Shown here piece by piece: positions 20,831 through 31,301 of a DNA stretch of 64,000 bases. The DNA lies in the NCBI RefSeq assembly GCF_000471905.2, contig NW_006500347.1, forward strand, positions 3,299,233 to 3,363,232, given 5' to 3'. Source of the stretch: Amborella trichopoda. Taxonomy: Eukaryota; Streptophyta; Magnoliopsida; Amborellales; Amborellaceae. Made by a program: the position numbers and the translations under genes. The notes under the pieces were generated by a model. It saw only the letters and a list, made by a program, of their open reading frames with translations. It ran no database searches and had not been told where the DNA came from. Each line of letters begins with the position of its first letter. Positions within the stretch are counted from its first letter, which is position 1.

Positions 20831-23800
20831 TCAAGCAGCGACAGGTACAACTTCATCAAGAGCCAAAACACCAGGAAGAGCCTTCCCTTCCAATAACTCT
20901 AAGCTGGCACCACCCCCTGTTGAAATGTGGCTCATTTTTTCAGCCACCCCAACTTTCTCCACAGCTGCAACTGAGTCTCCACCGCCAATTATTGTGGTCA
21001 CACCCTTAGCACTAAGGTCTGCCAACTTCTTGGCAATGGCCTGCGCACAATTTCAAGTTTGCCAAATTACTTTGCATTGTTCATTTATCAATAAATAAAC
21101 CAATGTTCTCAAAGCAGGAGAATGATGACATGGTCTGGTTTCTAAAACATTGAAGAAAAACTACACAATTTCCCCTTTTCAGGAGCCGAGTAAAATTATA
21201 TATGTTTTCCATGCATGCTTCTTTTTTTCTTCAATGATTAAAGAACTTGATAAATGAACAAAAGAAAAGGCATCAGTCTAAGACTACATGTTCCTAAAAA
21301 CAGCGTACCTCAGTTCCAACTGCGAATTTGTCAAACTCAAACACTCCCATGGGACCATTCCAAATGACCGTTTGGGTAGTGTCCAATGCTTCACTGAATG
21401 TCTTGATGGAGTCAGGTCCAATATCCAACCCCATCCATCTATCAGGTATGCCAGATGCTGGCACAATCTGCACAAAAACCACAATCATTTGGTCAAAGTC
21501 CATTTATTCCACTTGAAAAATTAAGCCCATTTTATTTTATTTTACTAGTTTCTTCTAATAGTTAGACTAACTTGTGTTTTCCCCCTTCTTGTTTATTCTT
21601 TTAGAGTGTTTCGAGGTTTAAGAAAGGACAGGCTGACCTTGCTCTCTGCATCAGGTGCGAATTTGTCGGCGATAACAACATCAGTTGGTAGGAGGAGAGA
21701 GACCCCCTTGGCCTTGGCCTTCTCAAGAAGGGAAGTAGCAAGATCAATCTTGTCATCCTCTACAAGGGATGAACCCACTGAAAGACCTTGGGCCTTGTAA
21801 AATGTGAAGATCATTCCACCACCCAACAGAAGGATATCACACTTCTCAAGCAAAGACTCAATCACCCCAATCTTGGATGAGACCTTTGAGCCACCTACTA
21901 TGGCAGCAAATGGCCTCTTAGGGTTTGAAACGGCCCCTACAAGATAATCAAGCTCCTGCAATGAACATCAGTGTCACATGATGAGAGCTCAGAAAAATGG
22001 AAACAAAACCTCTTTTTGGGTAAATAACAGAAACAACACCTCACCAAGAAAAGTAGCTATAACATGATTTAGACCGCATTGCAACTTAAAAAGAAAAAGA
22101 TGTGTTGATAAGCCAAATCAATAACGGTGGTACCAAAAATGTGCCGGGGAAAAACAAAGCAAAGAGGCATTGCCAATTATAAATTTATGTCAACAGATAG
22201 CTTCTGTAATTCTAGATGAATAATTGAAACCCAAAATTGTACCTTTTGCAAAAGAAAACCAGCAACAGACGGCTTCAAGAATTTTGTTACACCCTCTGTG
22301 GATGCATGTGCTCTGTGCGCGGTTCCAAATGCATCATTGACATAGATATCAGCAAGTGAAGCTAGCTTCTTTGCAAACTCAGGTTCATTCTTCTCTTCCT
22401 CCTTGTAAAATCTCACATTTTCAAGAAGTAGAACACCCCCATCAGGAAGCGAAGCGACAAGTTTCTCGACTTCTTCACCAATGCAGTCATCAGCCTTCAC
22501 AACCTGGTCAGTCATCACAAATTGAGTAAACAAAATAAACAAGTAGAAAATCATCATCATCACAGCCTTTTCCCAACTAATTGGGGTCGGCATATCAAAC
22601 AGTAGCAGATACACAATGATTTGCATGCATCTCCAAAGATCAAGAGTATCTCCACAAATCAAGAGAAGAGAAAGAAATGAGCATACCGTGACACCAAGAA
22701 GTTCTGATAGTCTAGGAACAAGAGGTTTCAAGCTGTATTTAGGGGTGACACCCTTTGGACGCCCCTGAAAAACCAAAGAACACTATCTTAGGTCTGAAAT
22801 TCCATTTTTGAGAAATACCCAATCTGAAAGAGGATAACAAAACAGAAAAAAGCTTATGAATTTATCGCAAAGGATGGTTACTGGATACAGTTGATGGCAT
22901 TTTCACTTTAAATTTATCGAATTTAATAAAAATAAGATTTCATCCAAAAATCAAGAGCATTGTACGACCTAAGTTTTTAAAATATGATAACAACTATGTA
23001 TAACCAACAATAACTCAATAGGGATTCTCAAATGGCCATTGAGAATTGTACTGAAAAAAACCTGAATTACTTATTGGAATGGTGGTATACTAATGTAGCA
23101 AGGGCGCATTTTCTAACAAACAAAGAAAGAGTCGATGGTCATATGAAAAAATTTATCGAAGGGAAAAACCAAGATACTTCACTTTAATTAGTGAGCAATG
23201 TATATATTATGTAGATAATGCATATCAAATATACCTTAAATAGAAATTCAATAATTTTTTCTTCAATTATAATTTTTTTAATAATTTAAAAATGGGAGTT
23301 GTGTTTGAAAAAAAAAAAAAGTGAACTATAAACAGTCAATTACCCCAAATTTATTGTTTTTTTCCCCATAGGTAACTCAATTACCTTTTTAAAAAAAGAT
23401 TAACATGCCCCCAGAATCACAACCTAGGAATCAACAACAATACTGAAAAATCACATCAAAACATTGAAAAGAATATTAAAAGACCAAATAGAAAGAAGCC
23501 CAAGTTATAACCACCTGAAAACTGAACGCTTCCTGTATTTGATTGTATCTTTCTCACAGAAAAAGCAATGAAAAGGATGAAAAAACCCCACGGCAACAAC
23601 ACAACACCAGAATCCCTTGAAATTACAGAAATATGATGCGGAAAATAGATCAAAACAACACCAACTTGATTCCAAATTAACCAAGTACAAATTTTCACAA
23701 AATCAAAAGTCAACTCCATTGTTAAATGCAACAACTTAACCCTCAATTAACCTCAGTAAACACGAAAGGAAGGAAAATCAAAATTCAGCATGCCAAAATT

Positions 23801-24412
23801 CCACATAACCAAACCTTCAACCAATGATCAAATGCAGCACTGCTAACCCAAACCAATTTAAAAAAAAAAAACAATCGCAATTAACCCCAAACTTTCCCAT
23901 AAAATCGAACACACTCAATTTTAATCTCAACCATAATTGAAAATAATTCAAAACAAAAACCAAGAAGAGAAACAAAAAAAAAAAACACATACCAGATGAC
24001 TGGAAAGAATAACCTTCGCCCCATTTCCAATCAAATGTTTAATGGTGGGAACTGCGGCCCTAATCCTGGTATCATCGGTGATATTCTGATTGTCATCAAG
24101 AGGAACATTCAAATCAGCCCTGACGAACACTTTCTTCCCTTTCAAATCAGAGGCAGTGAGGTCCCCCACACTCTTCTTCACCATGGACACCACCCCACGT
24201 GGCCCGCGACCTCGACGCCCACCGCACACCATCTCGCAGGCCTTCAAAAGCCTCTGCGAGGCGATGCTAGCACCGTTGCCCGAGAAACCCAGCCTGCGAG
24301 CATCTAAAGGCATTCGGAGGCCCGAAGTCGATGGGAGGCGAGAGGTGGAGCAGTGGAGGCGCGAGCCAGGAGCGATGCGGGAGAGTGTAGCGGGGGAGGT
24401 TATGGTAGCCAT
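20831..24412 (-). CDS. PGK: Phosphoglycerate kinase, chloroplast-type, six exons
   Basis: PGK interconverts 1,3-bisphosphoglycerate + ADP and 3-phosphoglycerate + ATP, in plastids as part of the Calvin cycle. Exons on the minus strand, all with GT..AG borders and all codon-phased: 24412-23993, 22764-22687, 22503-22243, 21955-21638, 21467-21309, 21040-20831. Together they encode 481 residues, the usual length for the plastid form, with no frame break. I chose the second Met (24412) over the upstream one at 24439 because [10 protein letters not shown] opens a Ser/Arg-rich transit peptide of ~75 residues. Substrate and nucleotide motifs are intact: [11 protein letters not shown] (97-107), GRPKG (141-145), LLLENVRF and [12 protein letters not shown] (exon 3), [11 protein letters not shown] (exon 4), [18 protein letters not shown] (exon 5), [11 protein letters not shown] and [20 protein letters not shown] (exon 6). 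Family and reaction are certain; plastid targeting is inferred from the N-terminus. Confidence 0.97.
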
Positions 24413-24792
24413 TGCACCACTCTCTCTCTGGACACACACTATCTCACTCTGCTACTTCTCTCTATCTCTAAGTCGAGCGGAGAGAAATTTGGAGGTTGGA
24501 AGGTCGGCTGCTTTCTCTCTCTAGAGTCCAGTAGAGAGAGAGAGAGACAGAGGGTTTTTTTTTTTTTAGAGGAGATTCGCTTGATTCTCTGTCATGAGTG
24601 GCAAGAGTAGAGAGAAAAAGAGATGGGGATTTGTGGTGGGGAGGCGGGGTGGATCTTATCGCCGCTGAGAGGCGGAGAGCGGGCGATGTTTCTTTTTGTT
24701 GGGGGCTTTTGGATCGACCGCTACGCAAAGGCAACCAACCCGCTATGAATGAATTGCCCTTCAATTCACAAATAAATTTTTACCCGTAAGTA
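24413..24792 (-). promoter_or_regulatory. PGK 5' leader and proximal promoter region
   Basis: Read on the minus strand this is purine-rich: AGAGAG words abound, and two GA runs (24420-24427 and about 24512-24548) flank the expected leader. Such GA/CT leaders are common in plant housekeeping genes. I see no convincing TATA box within 250 bases of the start codon. Confidence 0.35.
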
Positions 24793-25135
24793 GCAGTGTT
24801 TTAAAAATAAAATATGGATGACGTGGATCGTTCACCCGTAAAATATGTCCCATCACTAGATTTGTTATCCGGATCAGATTGATCTGAATTACTGATATAA
24901 AAACTATTTTAAATAAGAAAATACAAAAAATATAAAAAAAAAAGAATAGGAGGTGAGGATTAAAGGGTACTTAAGAAACTATTGGACAAGCTCCCAAAAA
25001 CAAAGTCTAGGGGTTAGGGGGATGGGGCCATGAATTCTACCATCCTAGAACTTATTTGAAAGCAATAAGTTCTCGTACCATCTTAAAACAGATTTAAAAT
25101 TGATCAGTTCTCATTTGGATAGGTGATCCGGACAA
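24793..25135. mobile_element. Dispersed repeat family D, copy 1
   Basis: Starts gcagtgttttaaaaataaaa and ends accatcttaaaacag, so a short terminal inversion (gttttaaaa / ttaaaac) is visible. Interior words gatcagattgatctgaatta, aggtgaggattaaagggtac and taggggttagggggatgggg correspond to words at 41765-42090. Non-coding. Confidence 0.55.
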
Positions 25136-25226
25136 CACTTCGATGTCTTAGGGTGGGGAAGGGTTTTTAAGAATTGTCGAGACCACTCGAGACAAGCGTT
25201 AGATTTTATGCTGATGATCTCAAAAG

Positions 25227-25532
25227 TAGGGTTGGCAAAGGGCTAGGCAGCCTCGCCCGGCCATGTAGGCTTGGCCTTTAGAAAAAAGGGATTGGGCCAC
25301 AAAATGTAGCTTGAGGGCCAAGTCACTACAGCCTAGGGTCGAGCCAGGCCGAGCGTGGGTTACGTCGCGATTGGACCGTCTAGGCCCTTTTTTTGTCTTA
25401 TTTTTCATTTTTTAGCAGTCTTCAGGTCTATTAAGTTTGGCTTGGATAGGGCTAGGCTAGAGCCTCCCGATTCAAGGTAGGTTGTGCTAAGGGCCAGGGC
25501 AGGCCCGGTCCATTGAGCCTTAAAATCACTTG
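25227..25532. mobile_element. GGCC-rich miniature element
   Basis: Starts TAGGGTTGGCAAAGGGCTAG and ends CCGGTCCATTGAGCCTTA, with a GGCC-rich interior (ctcgcccggccatgtaggc, gggccacaaaatgtag). The start is the standard terminus of the hAT-like group at 29351 and 32259. No 8-bp duplication is visible. The phrase ggccacaaaatgt also occurs in the element at 3352-3607, so the two are related internally. Confidence 0.5.
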
Positions 25533-26829
25533 ATTTCTTTTATTTGGAAGTTTTTTTATTTTTTATTATATCCTTCCAATTATCTTCCTTGGGAATCACT
25601 GTGTCCGTCTGGGTTTGATTCCCATTTTTAAAACCTAGACCCAGCATTGAAAAACATGGAATCAAGATCCAAATTAGTCATTCAATGTACCCAGCCAAAT
25701 TTGGGCAAATCGGCTTAATCCAAGCCACGCTCGAAAAAATAAAAAAAAATTGTGAAATATTTTTGAAATTTTATTTTTGTGTTTATGAAAAGAATGAGTG
25801 AACATGTTAGTTATTTTGATGAAATTATTGAAAATGCTTAAATACTGAAAGTATGGTTCCTATATGAGACAGTCAATTCACAGTTCAAAATAATTACATC
25901 TATAGGAACAATCAAATGTACAAAATTTTAGTCAAAACATATCATCTAGAACCAAAATAAAGGAAAGATAACTCAAATTCAACTCACTCAATAAAATTGG
26001 TGGAGGAATAAGTTCTGAGATTTAGGAACCAGCAAAATTTTATGTGCTTTATCACTTGACATGAGAGTGTGGCATAGTTTACCCTACTCTTAACCTGTGC
26101 TTAACCGGTGCTCATCCCCACCCTGCTGCTGTTGGGTCATTCACTCAAGGTCTTTTATGCCGAACTTCTATGTAAATGGTTTCGTATATCCTTTGATATA
26201 TCTGCTCTGATATCTCCGACCAGCTATGGTCTCTCGAATACCTGACGAAACATCAATATTCTTATGTCTCTAACTGCCGCAAGGCCTCAATCTTCCCTTG
26301 TTCACCTTTTCTTCCTCTTGCCTAATGGTTCACACCTTGCTCCTTCTCATGAGGCCTATTCACTTCTAGAAATGTCCTCCTATCGAGTGGTGTGTCCTCC
26401 GCTTCTACCAATCACTCATTTGCTGGATCCTCTGATTGGGGCAGTCCTCAGCTTCCATCCTCGATTAGAGCTTTCAAAAAGGATCAAATTGTAGTAGAAA
26501 TAGACCAACTTTTAAATCACGGTAGAAATTAACTAGTTAATCCTTGATCCGTGCATCTATTAGGATGTACTCTAGTTTTACTCACACCCTGTAGCATAAC
26601 AAATTTGATCATAAGTGAGATGCCCAATGTCATTAGATCCCACCATTTAGCTTTAACTGACAAACAACTCAAAAGAAATGTCACAATTAGCAGTAAAACG
26701 AAAAGAATGATAAACGATGCAGAGCAAAGGACTTGAGAACTAACATGAGTCTATCTTATTGCGAGATAACCCAGCAAGATTAGTTTCCGTTGTGGATCCC
26801 TTTATGAAGAAAGCTGAGAAATAGAATAC
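25533..26829. other. No gene recognised
   Basis: AT-rich sequence; an open frame at 26264-26494 has no recognisable motif. The right part may be decayed upstream sequence of the copia element that follows. Confidence 0.4.
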
Positions 26830-27262
26830 AGGTCGGTATCTGAATTTTGTATTTTATTTGCAGGATCTCTAGTGTCTTGGAGCAGTAAAAAGCAAAAGAC
26901 TGTTTCACGCCTAAGTTCAAAAGCAGAATATCGAACAATGTCTTTTACAGTTGCTGAAATCACTTGGTACCGCCACATTCTATCATAATTGGGAATAAGA
27001 ATTTAACATGCAATTTTATGTTGTGATAACCAAAGTGCAATTAAACTTACCTTTAATCCAATTCTTCATGCACAAACCAAACATATTGAACTGGATTATC
27101 ATTTTATTCGAAAAAAGGTTGAAAGTTGATAGCTTACTCCTAATTATGCTTCAACTACATAACAACTTGTTGATATTTTTATAAAAGGTCTTCTTACTTC
27201 ACAACATCGTTCGGTAGCAAACAAGTTGTCCATGTTCACATTGGCAATAGTTCAAGGGGGAG
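26830..27262 (+). pseudogene. Ty1/copia polymerase C-terminus (RNase H) and polypurine tract
   Basis: With frame breaks, the sequence reads RSVS-FCILFAGSLVSWSSKK, QKTVSRLSSKAEYRTMSF, then CDNQSAIKLTFNPILHAQ, TKHIELDYHFIRKKVES and QLVDIFIKGLLTSQ. These are consecutive motifs of the copia RNase H and its tail. The polypurine tract AAGGGGGAG (27254-27262) follows, as expected before the 3' LTR. Stops interrupt the frame. The upstream reverse transcriptase is not recognisable. Confidence 0.85.
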
Positions 27263-27480
27263 TAATAAGAATGATGATAATGATATATCTAGAGAATGAT
27301 AATGATAATGATATATTGTAATCTCTTTCGTATCTGTACAAATTTATTGTAATTGTACCTTTGATTGAGTCAATCAAGGATGAGTACATAACAATTATAA
27401 ATAGAACCCTCATCCCTCTCTATGGGGTGCAGAGAATTCTACATAAATATTGTCCTCTAAATTTCTTAATGTTTCTCCAT
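27263..27480 (+). mobile_element. Copia 3' LTR
   Basis: Directly after the polypurine tract. It holds a TATA box TATAAATAG at 27396-27404 and repeated atgataatgatatat words near its start. The likely end is ..ttctacataaatattgtcct. The exact TG..CA borders are uncertain, and the upstream LTR is not in view. Confidence 0.65.
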
Positions 27481-28255
27481 AAAACTTGAAATTTGAGATA
27501 ATTTTTCTTAAAAACTTGTGATAGTTTCTCTCTAAAAATTTGAAATTTGATATAGCTTTTAAAACTTAAAATTTAATATAATTTATCTCTCTAAAAATTA
27601 TGAGATAGCTTCTCTATCTAAAACTAAAAATTATGAGATAGTTTCTGCCTCTAAAAACTTGAAATTTGAGATAGGGCTTGATTGGTTAGCGCTTGACGAT
27701 TTGCAACGCTACATCCTAGGCTCAATTCCTACGAAGTGTAGGGCCCCTCTCCTCACTAACTCACCCAAAAAAAAAAAAATTGAAATTTGAGATAATTTAT
27801 CTCTATAAAATATTTAAGATGGTTTCCTACTCAAAAAATTTTGAGATAATTTCCCTATCTAAAATTTGCAATTTGATATGGTTTTTCCCTCTAAAAATTT
27901 TGGGACAGTCTCTATCTAAAATTTAAAATTTGAGATACTTTCTCTCTCTAAAAATTTTGAGTATTATTTTTCCCTGTAAAAATTTTGGGATGGTCTCGAT
28001 CTAAAATTTAAAATTTGAGATAGTTTCTCTCTCTAAAAATTTTGAAATTTGAAATGGCTTCTCTCTCTAAAAATTTTGAAATTTAAGATGCATTCTCTCT
28101 CTAAAAACTTCTTTTTAAAAAAATTTTAAGATAATTTCTCTCTAAAAGTTTTGATATAGTTTCTCTAAAAAATTGATGTTTGAGATAGTTTCTTTCTCTA
28201 AAAATTTCGAGATAGTTTCTCTATTTAAAACTTAAATTTTGAAATAGTTTAATTC
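27470..28255. repeat. Degenerate minisatellite of ~30-bp units
   Basis: Roughly twenty imperfect copies of gaaatttgagatagtttctc followed by tctctaaaaatttt. Units vary by indels and T/A run length. The array begins at the end of the copia LTR and is interrupted once by the SINE at 27674-27779. Non-coding in all frames. Confidence 0.85.
27674..27779 (+). mobile_element. tRNA-derived SINE inserted in the minisatellite
   Basis: A 106-bp insert that breaks the repeat array. It has an A-box-like segment (gattggttagcgcttgac) and a B-box-like segment GGCTCAATTCC, spaced as in tRNA-derived polymerase III promoters, then gtgtagggcccctctcctca and a 13-A tail. TTGAAATTTGAGATA occurs on both sides (27659-27673 and 27780-27794), a perfect 15-bp duplication, though such words also recur in the array itself. 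Confidence 0.72.
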
Positions 28256-28278
28256 AAGTGCAATGAGAAAAGGATCTA

Positions 28279-28573
28279 GTTTCTATGCGGCCAAGCCCGC
28301 ATATGTAGAAATGTGAGCCTCTTAATAAATATATTTTTGAGATGGATTTTAAGACTTAATCTCTAAGGACATGTAATCTCTAACATGGAGATCATGAATA
28401 TGAAAATATAAATAAATTTAAAAATTTAAAAATAATAATTTTAGTAAAAAAGCATTTGGACCGTTAATTTCCATTGTTTTAAGATGGAATGCCTACTTGC
28501 ATCCATCTTTAAGATGGATGCTCTACACTTTTTGGATCGTATATGTAGAAATGCGGTCCAACCCACATGAAAC
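28279..28573. mobile_element. Candidate miniature element with imperfect terminal repeats
   Basis: GTTTCTATGCGGCCAAGCCC at the left and, inverted, GTTTCATGTGGGTTGGACCG at the right, each followed by gcat..tagaaa-like sequence. Interior AT-rich and non-coding. No clear target duplication. Confidence 0.4.
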
Positions 28574-29330
28574 AATTTTCCATGAGAAAAATAACCCCAC
28601 CTAATTTTCTCCACACCTGAGTTAGGGACTTCTTTTCACATGAAAAAGAATCATTTTATGGTAAATATTTCGTGTTTAAAAGTACAAACCAAACATATGC
28701 AACCTCAATTGAAAAACATTTCTAGCAATTATTTTAATTTTAACTAAACGACCCCTACCGTTATTAGTTTTAACTACCATAGATACCCTAAACAAATCCC
28801 TTACCCTACATAACTCTCTGAACCCTAACCACTTAAGATTTTGAACTAAACATTGAATCTCTACACATTTGTTTCACGTGAAAATATTTTTCAAAAAATA
28901 CTTTCACATAAAAAAATTCCCTCATGTAATTAGTTGTAGAATATTTTCACACAAGTTAGCTACCAATTGATATAAAAAGAAACACTCGGACCAATTAGTA
29001 TGAAAACTACATAATGAAATTCTTTCACGTGAAAATATTTCATGCAAAACAAACATGATCCGTCTTTAACCATATATACCCCTTTAAACCCCCGCTTGGA
29101 TATACAAGTTTTGGAGACTTGAGTAGTCCCCCATGAAACTTGTTAAAAATGAGTAAAAAAAATAGGGAAGATCGGTCAAATGATCGAAAAATTGCAACTC
29201 ATTTGAGAGCCAAAGACCCATCCCTGTAAGTCCTTGCCCAAGAAGCCAAATCCACTTCAATCAATTTTTTAAAACCCTTCCCCCAAAAGTGACTTAGCTG
29301 CACTTGTTTACTTCTTTGCTTAAGAAAACA
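28574..29330. other. No gene recognised
   Basis: Contains repeated tttcac(g/a)tgaaaatattt words (around 28630, 28875, 29025) in both orientations, but no element could be delimited. Confidence 0.4.
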
Positions 29331-29896
29331 ATGACTACAACTAAGCTAAATAGGGGTGCCTACGTCCGGCCATATGCAGACTGGACGGGCCCATAGTCCC
29401 CAGACCCTGACCCGGAACTAAAAATATAATGCTTGGACCCAGACCCAAACGTATATCCAATCCAAAAATCAAAATATCTATATATTTAAATACATTTCAT
29501 AAATACTTTAAATATATATACATTATTTACATATTATAACTACAAATGTATAGTTATATTTATTTAAATATCATATATTAAATTATTATTTAGATAGCAT
29601 AACTATTCAGATTGAGTTCGATCGGGTCTACATGGACCTAGACCTAGAACCCAAATCCAAATAATGTTTGACTCGTTTTAGGCCCATACATGAACCCAAG
29701 TCACGTCCAGGGTCAGATCCAGGACCATTGCCACCCCTAAAGCTAAAAGAAACCCGTAGACCCTCTTCCCTACCTATTGAGAACAAAGAGGTTTGACTAC
29801 GTTTACTACAAGACCGACGAACTTGCTAGGGGGAAGAACCACTCCGATAACCCGAAGTCCATGTCCCATTGGCATGCCTACGTGAAACCTAGCTAG
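29331..29896 (+). pseudogene. Short unrecognised ORF interrupted by a hAT-like miniature element
   Basis: ATG at 29331 opens MTTTKL and is cut after 20 bases by the element at 29351-29739. Past the element and its second target copy, the same frame resumes as ETRRPSSLPIENKE. After a one-base shift at about 29791 it continues FDYVYYKTDELARGKNHSDN and PKSMSHWHAYVKPS to TAG 29894-29896. Without the insert the ORF would be ~55 codons, charged and aromatic-rich, protein-like in composition, and without an intron. An A-rich run (29901-29912) starts four bases after the stop. I do not recognise the family. It could be a retroposed copy of a small conserved protein, or chance. Confidence 0.4.
29351..29739. 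mobile_element. hAT-like miniature element with perfect 8-bp target duplication
   Basis: The element starts TAGGGGTG and ends CACCCCTA, a perfect 8-bp terminal inversion, extended imperfectly by the GGCC/GACC-rich subterminal regions (acgggcccatagtccccaga / ggaccattgccacccc). It is flanked by AAGCTAAA on both sides (29343-29350, 29740-29747). Eight-base duplications and (T/C)AGGGGTG ends are hallmarks of hAT transposons. 389 bp, no transposase, so non-autonomous. Confidence 0.9.
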
Positions 29897-30270
29897 TTAC
29901 AAAAAAAAAAAAGAAAAAACTAAATCTCACAGTTCCAATTGGGTTGGACTAGAGTTAACAACTCTTTAAAATACAAGGGTTAATGATAGAAAGGTAAAAT
30001 AGAAAGGTTAATGATATAAGGGATTGCGATGAGTGTATTTATCAAAAGATCATTACTTTTTATTTTAAAAAAATATTTTAATAGTTAACTTAACTACAAA
30101 ACAAGAACAACTTTGAAATTTTTACAAAAACACAATAACATTTTGAAAATTAGTGTCCAGGAACTTTATTTATAGAGTGCGCTTGCTCTTTAGTAAAAAT
30201 TTCAACTTTACCCGTTCTGAAGATGACAAACTTATCCATTGTCTCGTAGTGATATTTATAAAAAAAGAAT
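29897..30270. other. No gene recognised
   Basis: AT-rich; begins with an A-rich run after the short ORF. Nothing else supported. Confidence 0.4.
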
Positions 30271-30732
30271 GGATTCTATCAACCCACCGGATGACTACTA
30301 TAGTGTCGGCTAATAGCTCATATGCAATCTGAGCCGATTTGATGGTCACGATCTCAATTCGTATTTGAATTTTCATTATTTTTTTTACAAATCTAAATCG
30401 CTTGAAATTTCAGGTATTCATTCTTCTCATGAAGACGTCTAATAAAAATATAAAAAATAATTCACAAAACATAAATTGACCAAAATACCTCCAAAATATT
30501 TTAAGTTATTATATTACTAATTTATTTATTTATTATTTATTTTATTATTTTTATTATATTCTCTTATTTTAAAAAAAATAGATACTCCAAATTTCAAGTG
30601 ATTTAGATTTGTAGAAAAAACTAAAAATTCAAATTCGAAATGAGATTGTGACCGTTAGATCGACTCAAATTCAATATGTGCCATTAGCTGACACTGTAGC
30701 TGTTAGCCCGTGGGTTGATAAGATCCTTTCCC
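30271..30732. mobile_element. Miniature Mutator-like element, family E, copy 2
   Basis: Left end GGATTCTATCAACCCACCGG and right end CCCGTGGGTTGATAAGATCC followed by TTTCCC form an imperfect terminal inversion. Halves mirror each other internally (tgatggtcacgatctca / tgagattgtgaccgt; tgaccaaaatacctcc in the left arm). Words match copy 1 at 7413-7870 in order. The target duplication is not clear because the flanks are AT-rich. Confidence 0.72.
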
Positions 30733-30828
30733 TTATAAATATACTCTTACTTAATGAGAAAGATATCACAAAAAATAACATTTAAAAAAAAAAAATTACA
30801 AAATTAGTAAATCCACCATTCACAACTC

Positions 30829-30930
30829 ATTCTATCATTAATTTTTGTAATTTGAAAGGTTGTGAACTTTAGATTATCCATATTCTATCATTAACTTTTG
30901 TAATTTGAAGGGTTGTTAACTTTAGATTAT
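30829..30930. repeat. 53-bp tandem duplication
   Basis: attctatcattaa(t/c)ttttg with the following tttagattat occurs at 30829 and 30882 with a few substitutions. Non-coding, downstream of ARAD1. Confidence 0.85.
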
Positions 30931-31301
30931 ATATATATGCGTGCATGAAGAACTCTCAAAATTGTAGATGCAGCATGAGCATACTAATGTATCCATGTTA
31001 CAAAGGTAATTCACAAGCAATCAAGCATACATTTTCTCTATACAGATCGATACCGATTACAAATATATTTGGATTTAATCGACCACACAAAGCTGGTGGC
31101 CAAAAAAAAAAAATCTAAACAAAGGAGGGACCATTGTCAACAGCCACTCTTACCTTATTCTTTGAGGCGAAGACTCCAAATTGCTTATGGGCCACCATTG
31201 TTGTGAGTCATTCATCATGCAAAGGTTTTGAGTGGGCAAAGAATAAAGGAATTTGCTCCGAGAGTTAATGAGCAGGGACAATTGTCAAGAATACTTGGGT
31301 A

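Noticed and set aside
23996-24610. Plus-strand open frames of up to 144 codons opposite PGK
   Set aside because: They are the complement of PGK exon 1 and its GA-rich leader; the minus-strand frame carries the conserved PGK motifs.
27254-27262. G-run considered as a ribosome-binding-like or regulatory site
   Set aside because: Its position after copia RNase H identifies it as the polypurine tract.
27470-28255. Considered as a CRISPR-like array because of regular repeat units
   Set aside because: Units are degenerate and contiguous with no unique spacers, and the window is plant nuclear DNA; it is a minisatellite.
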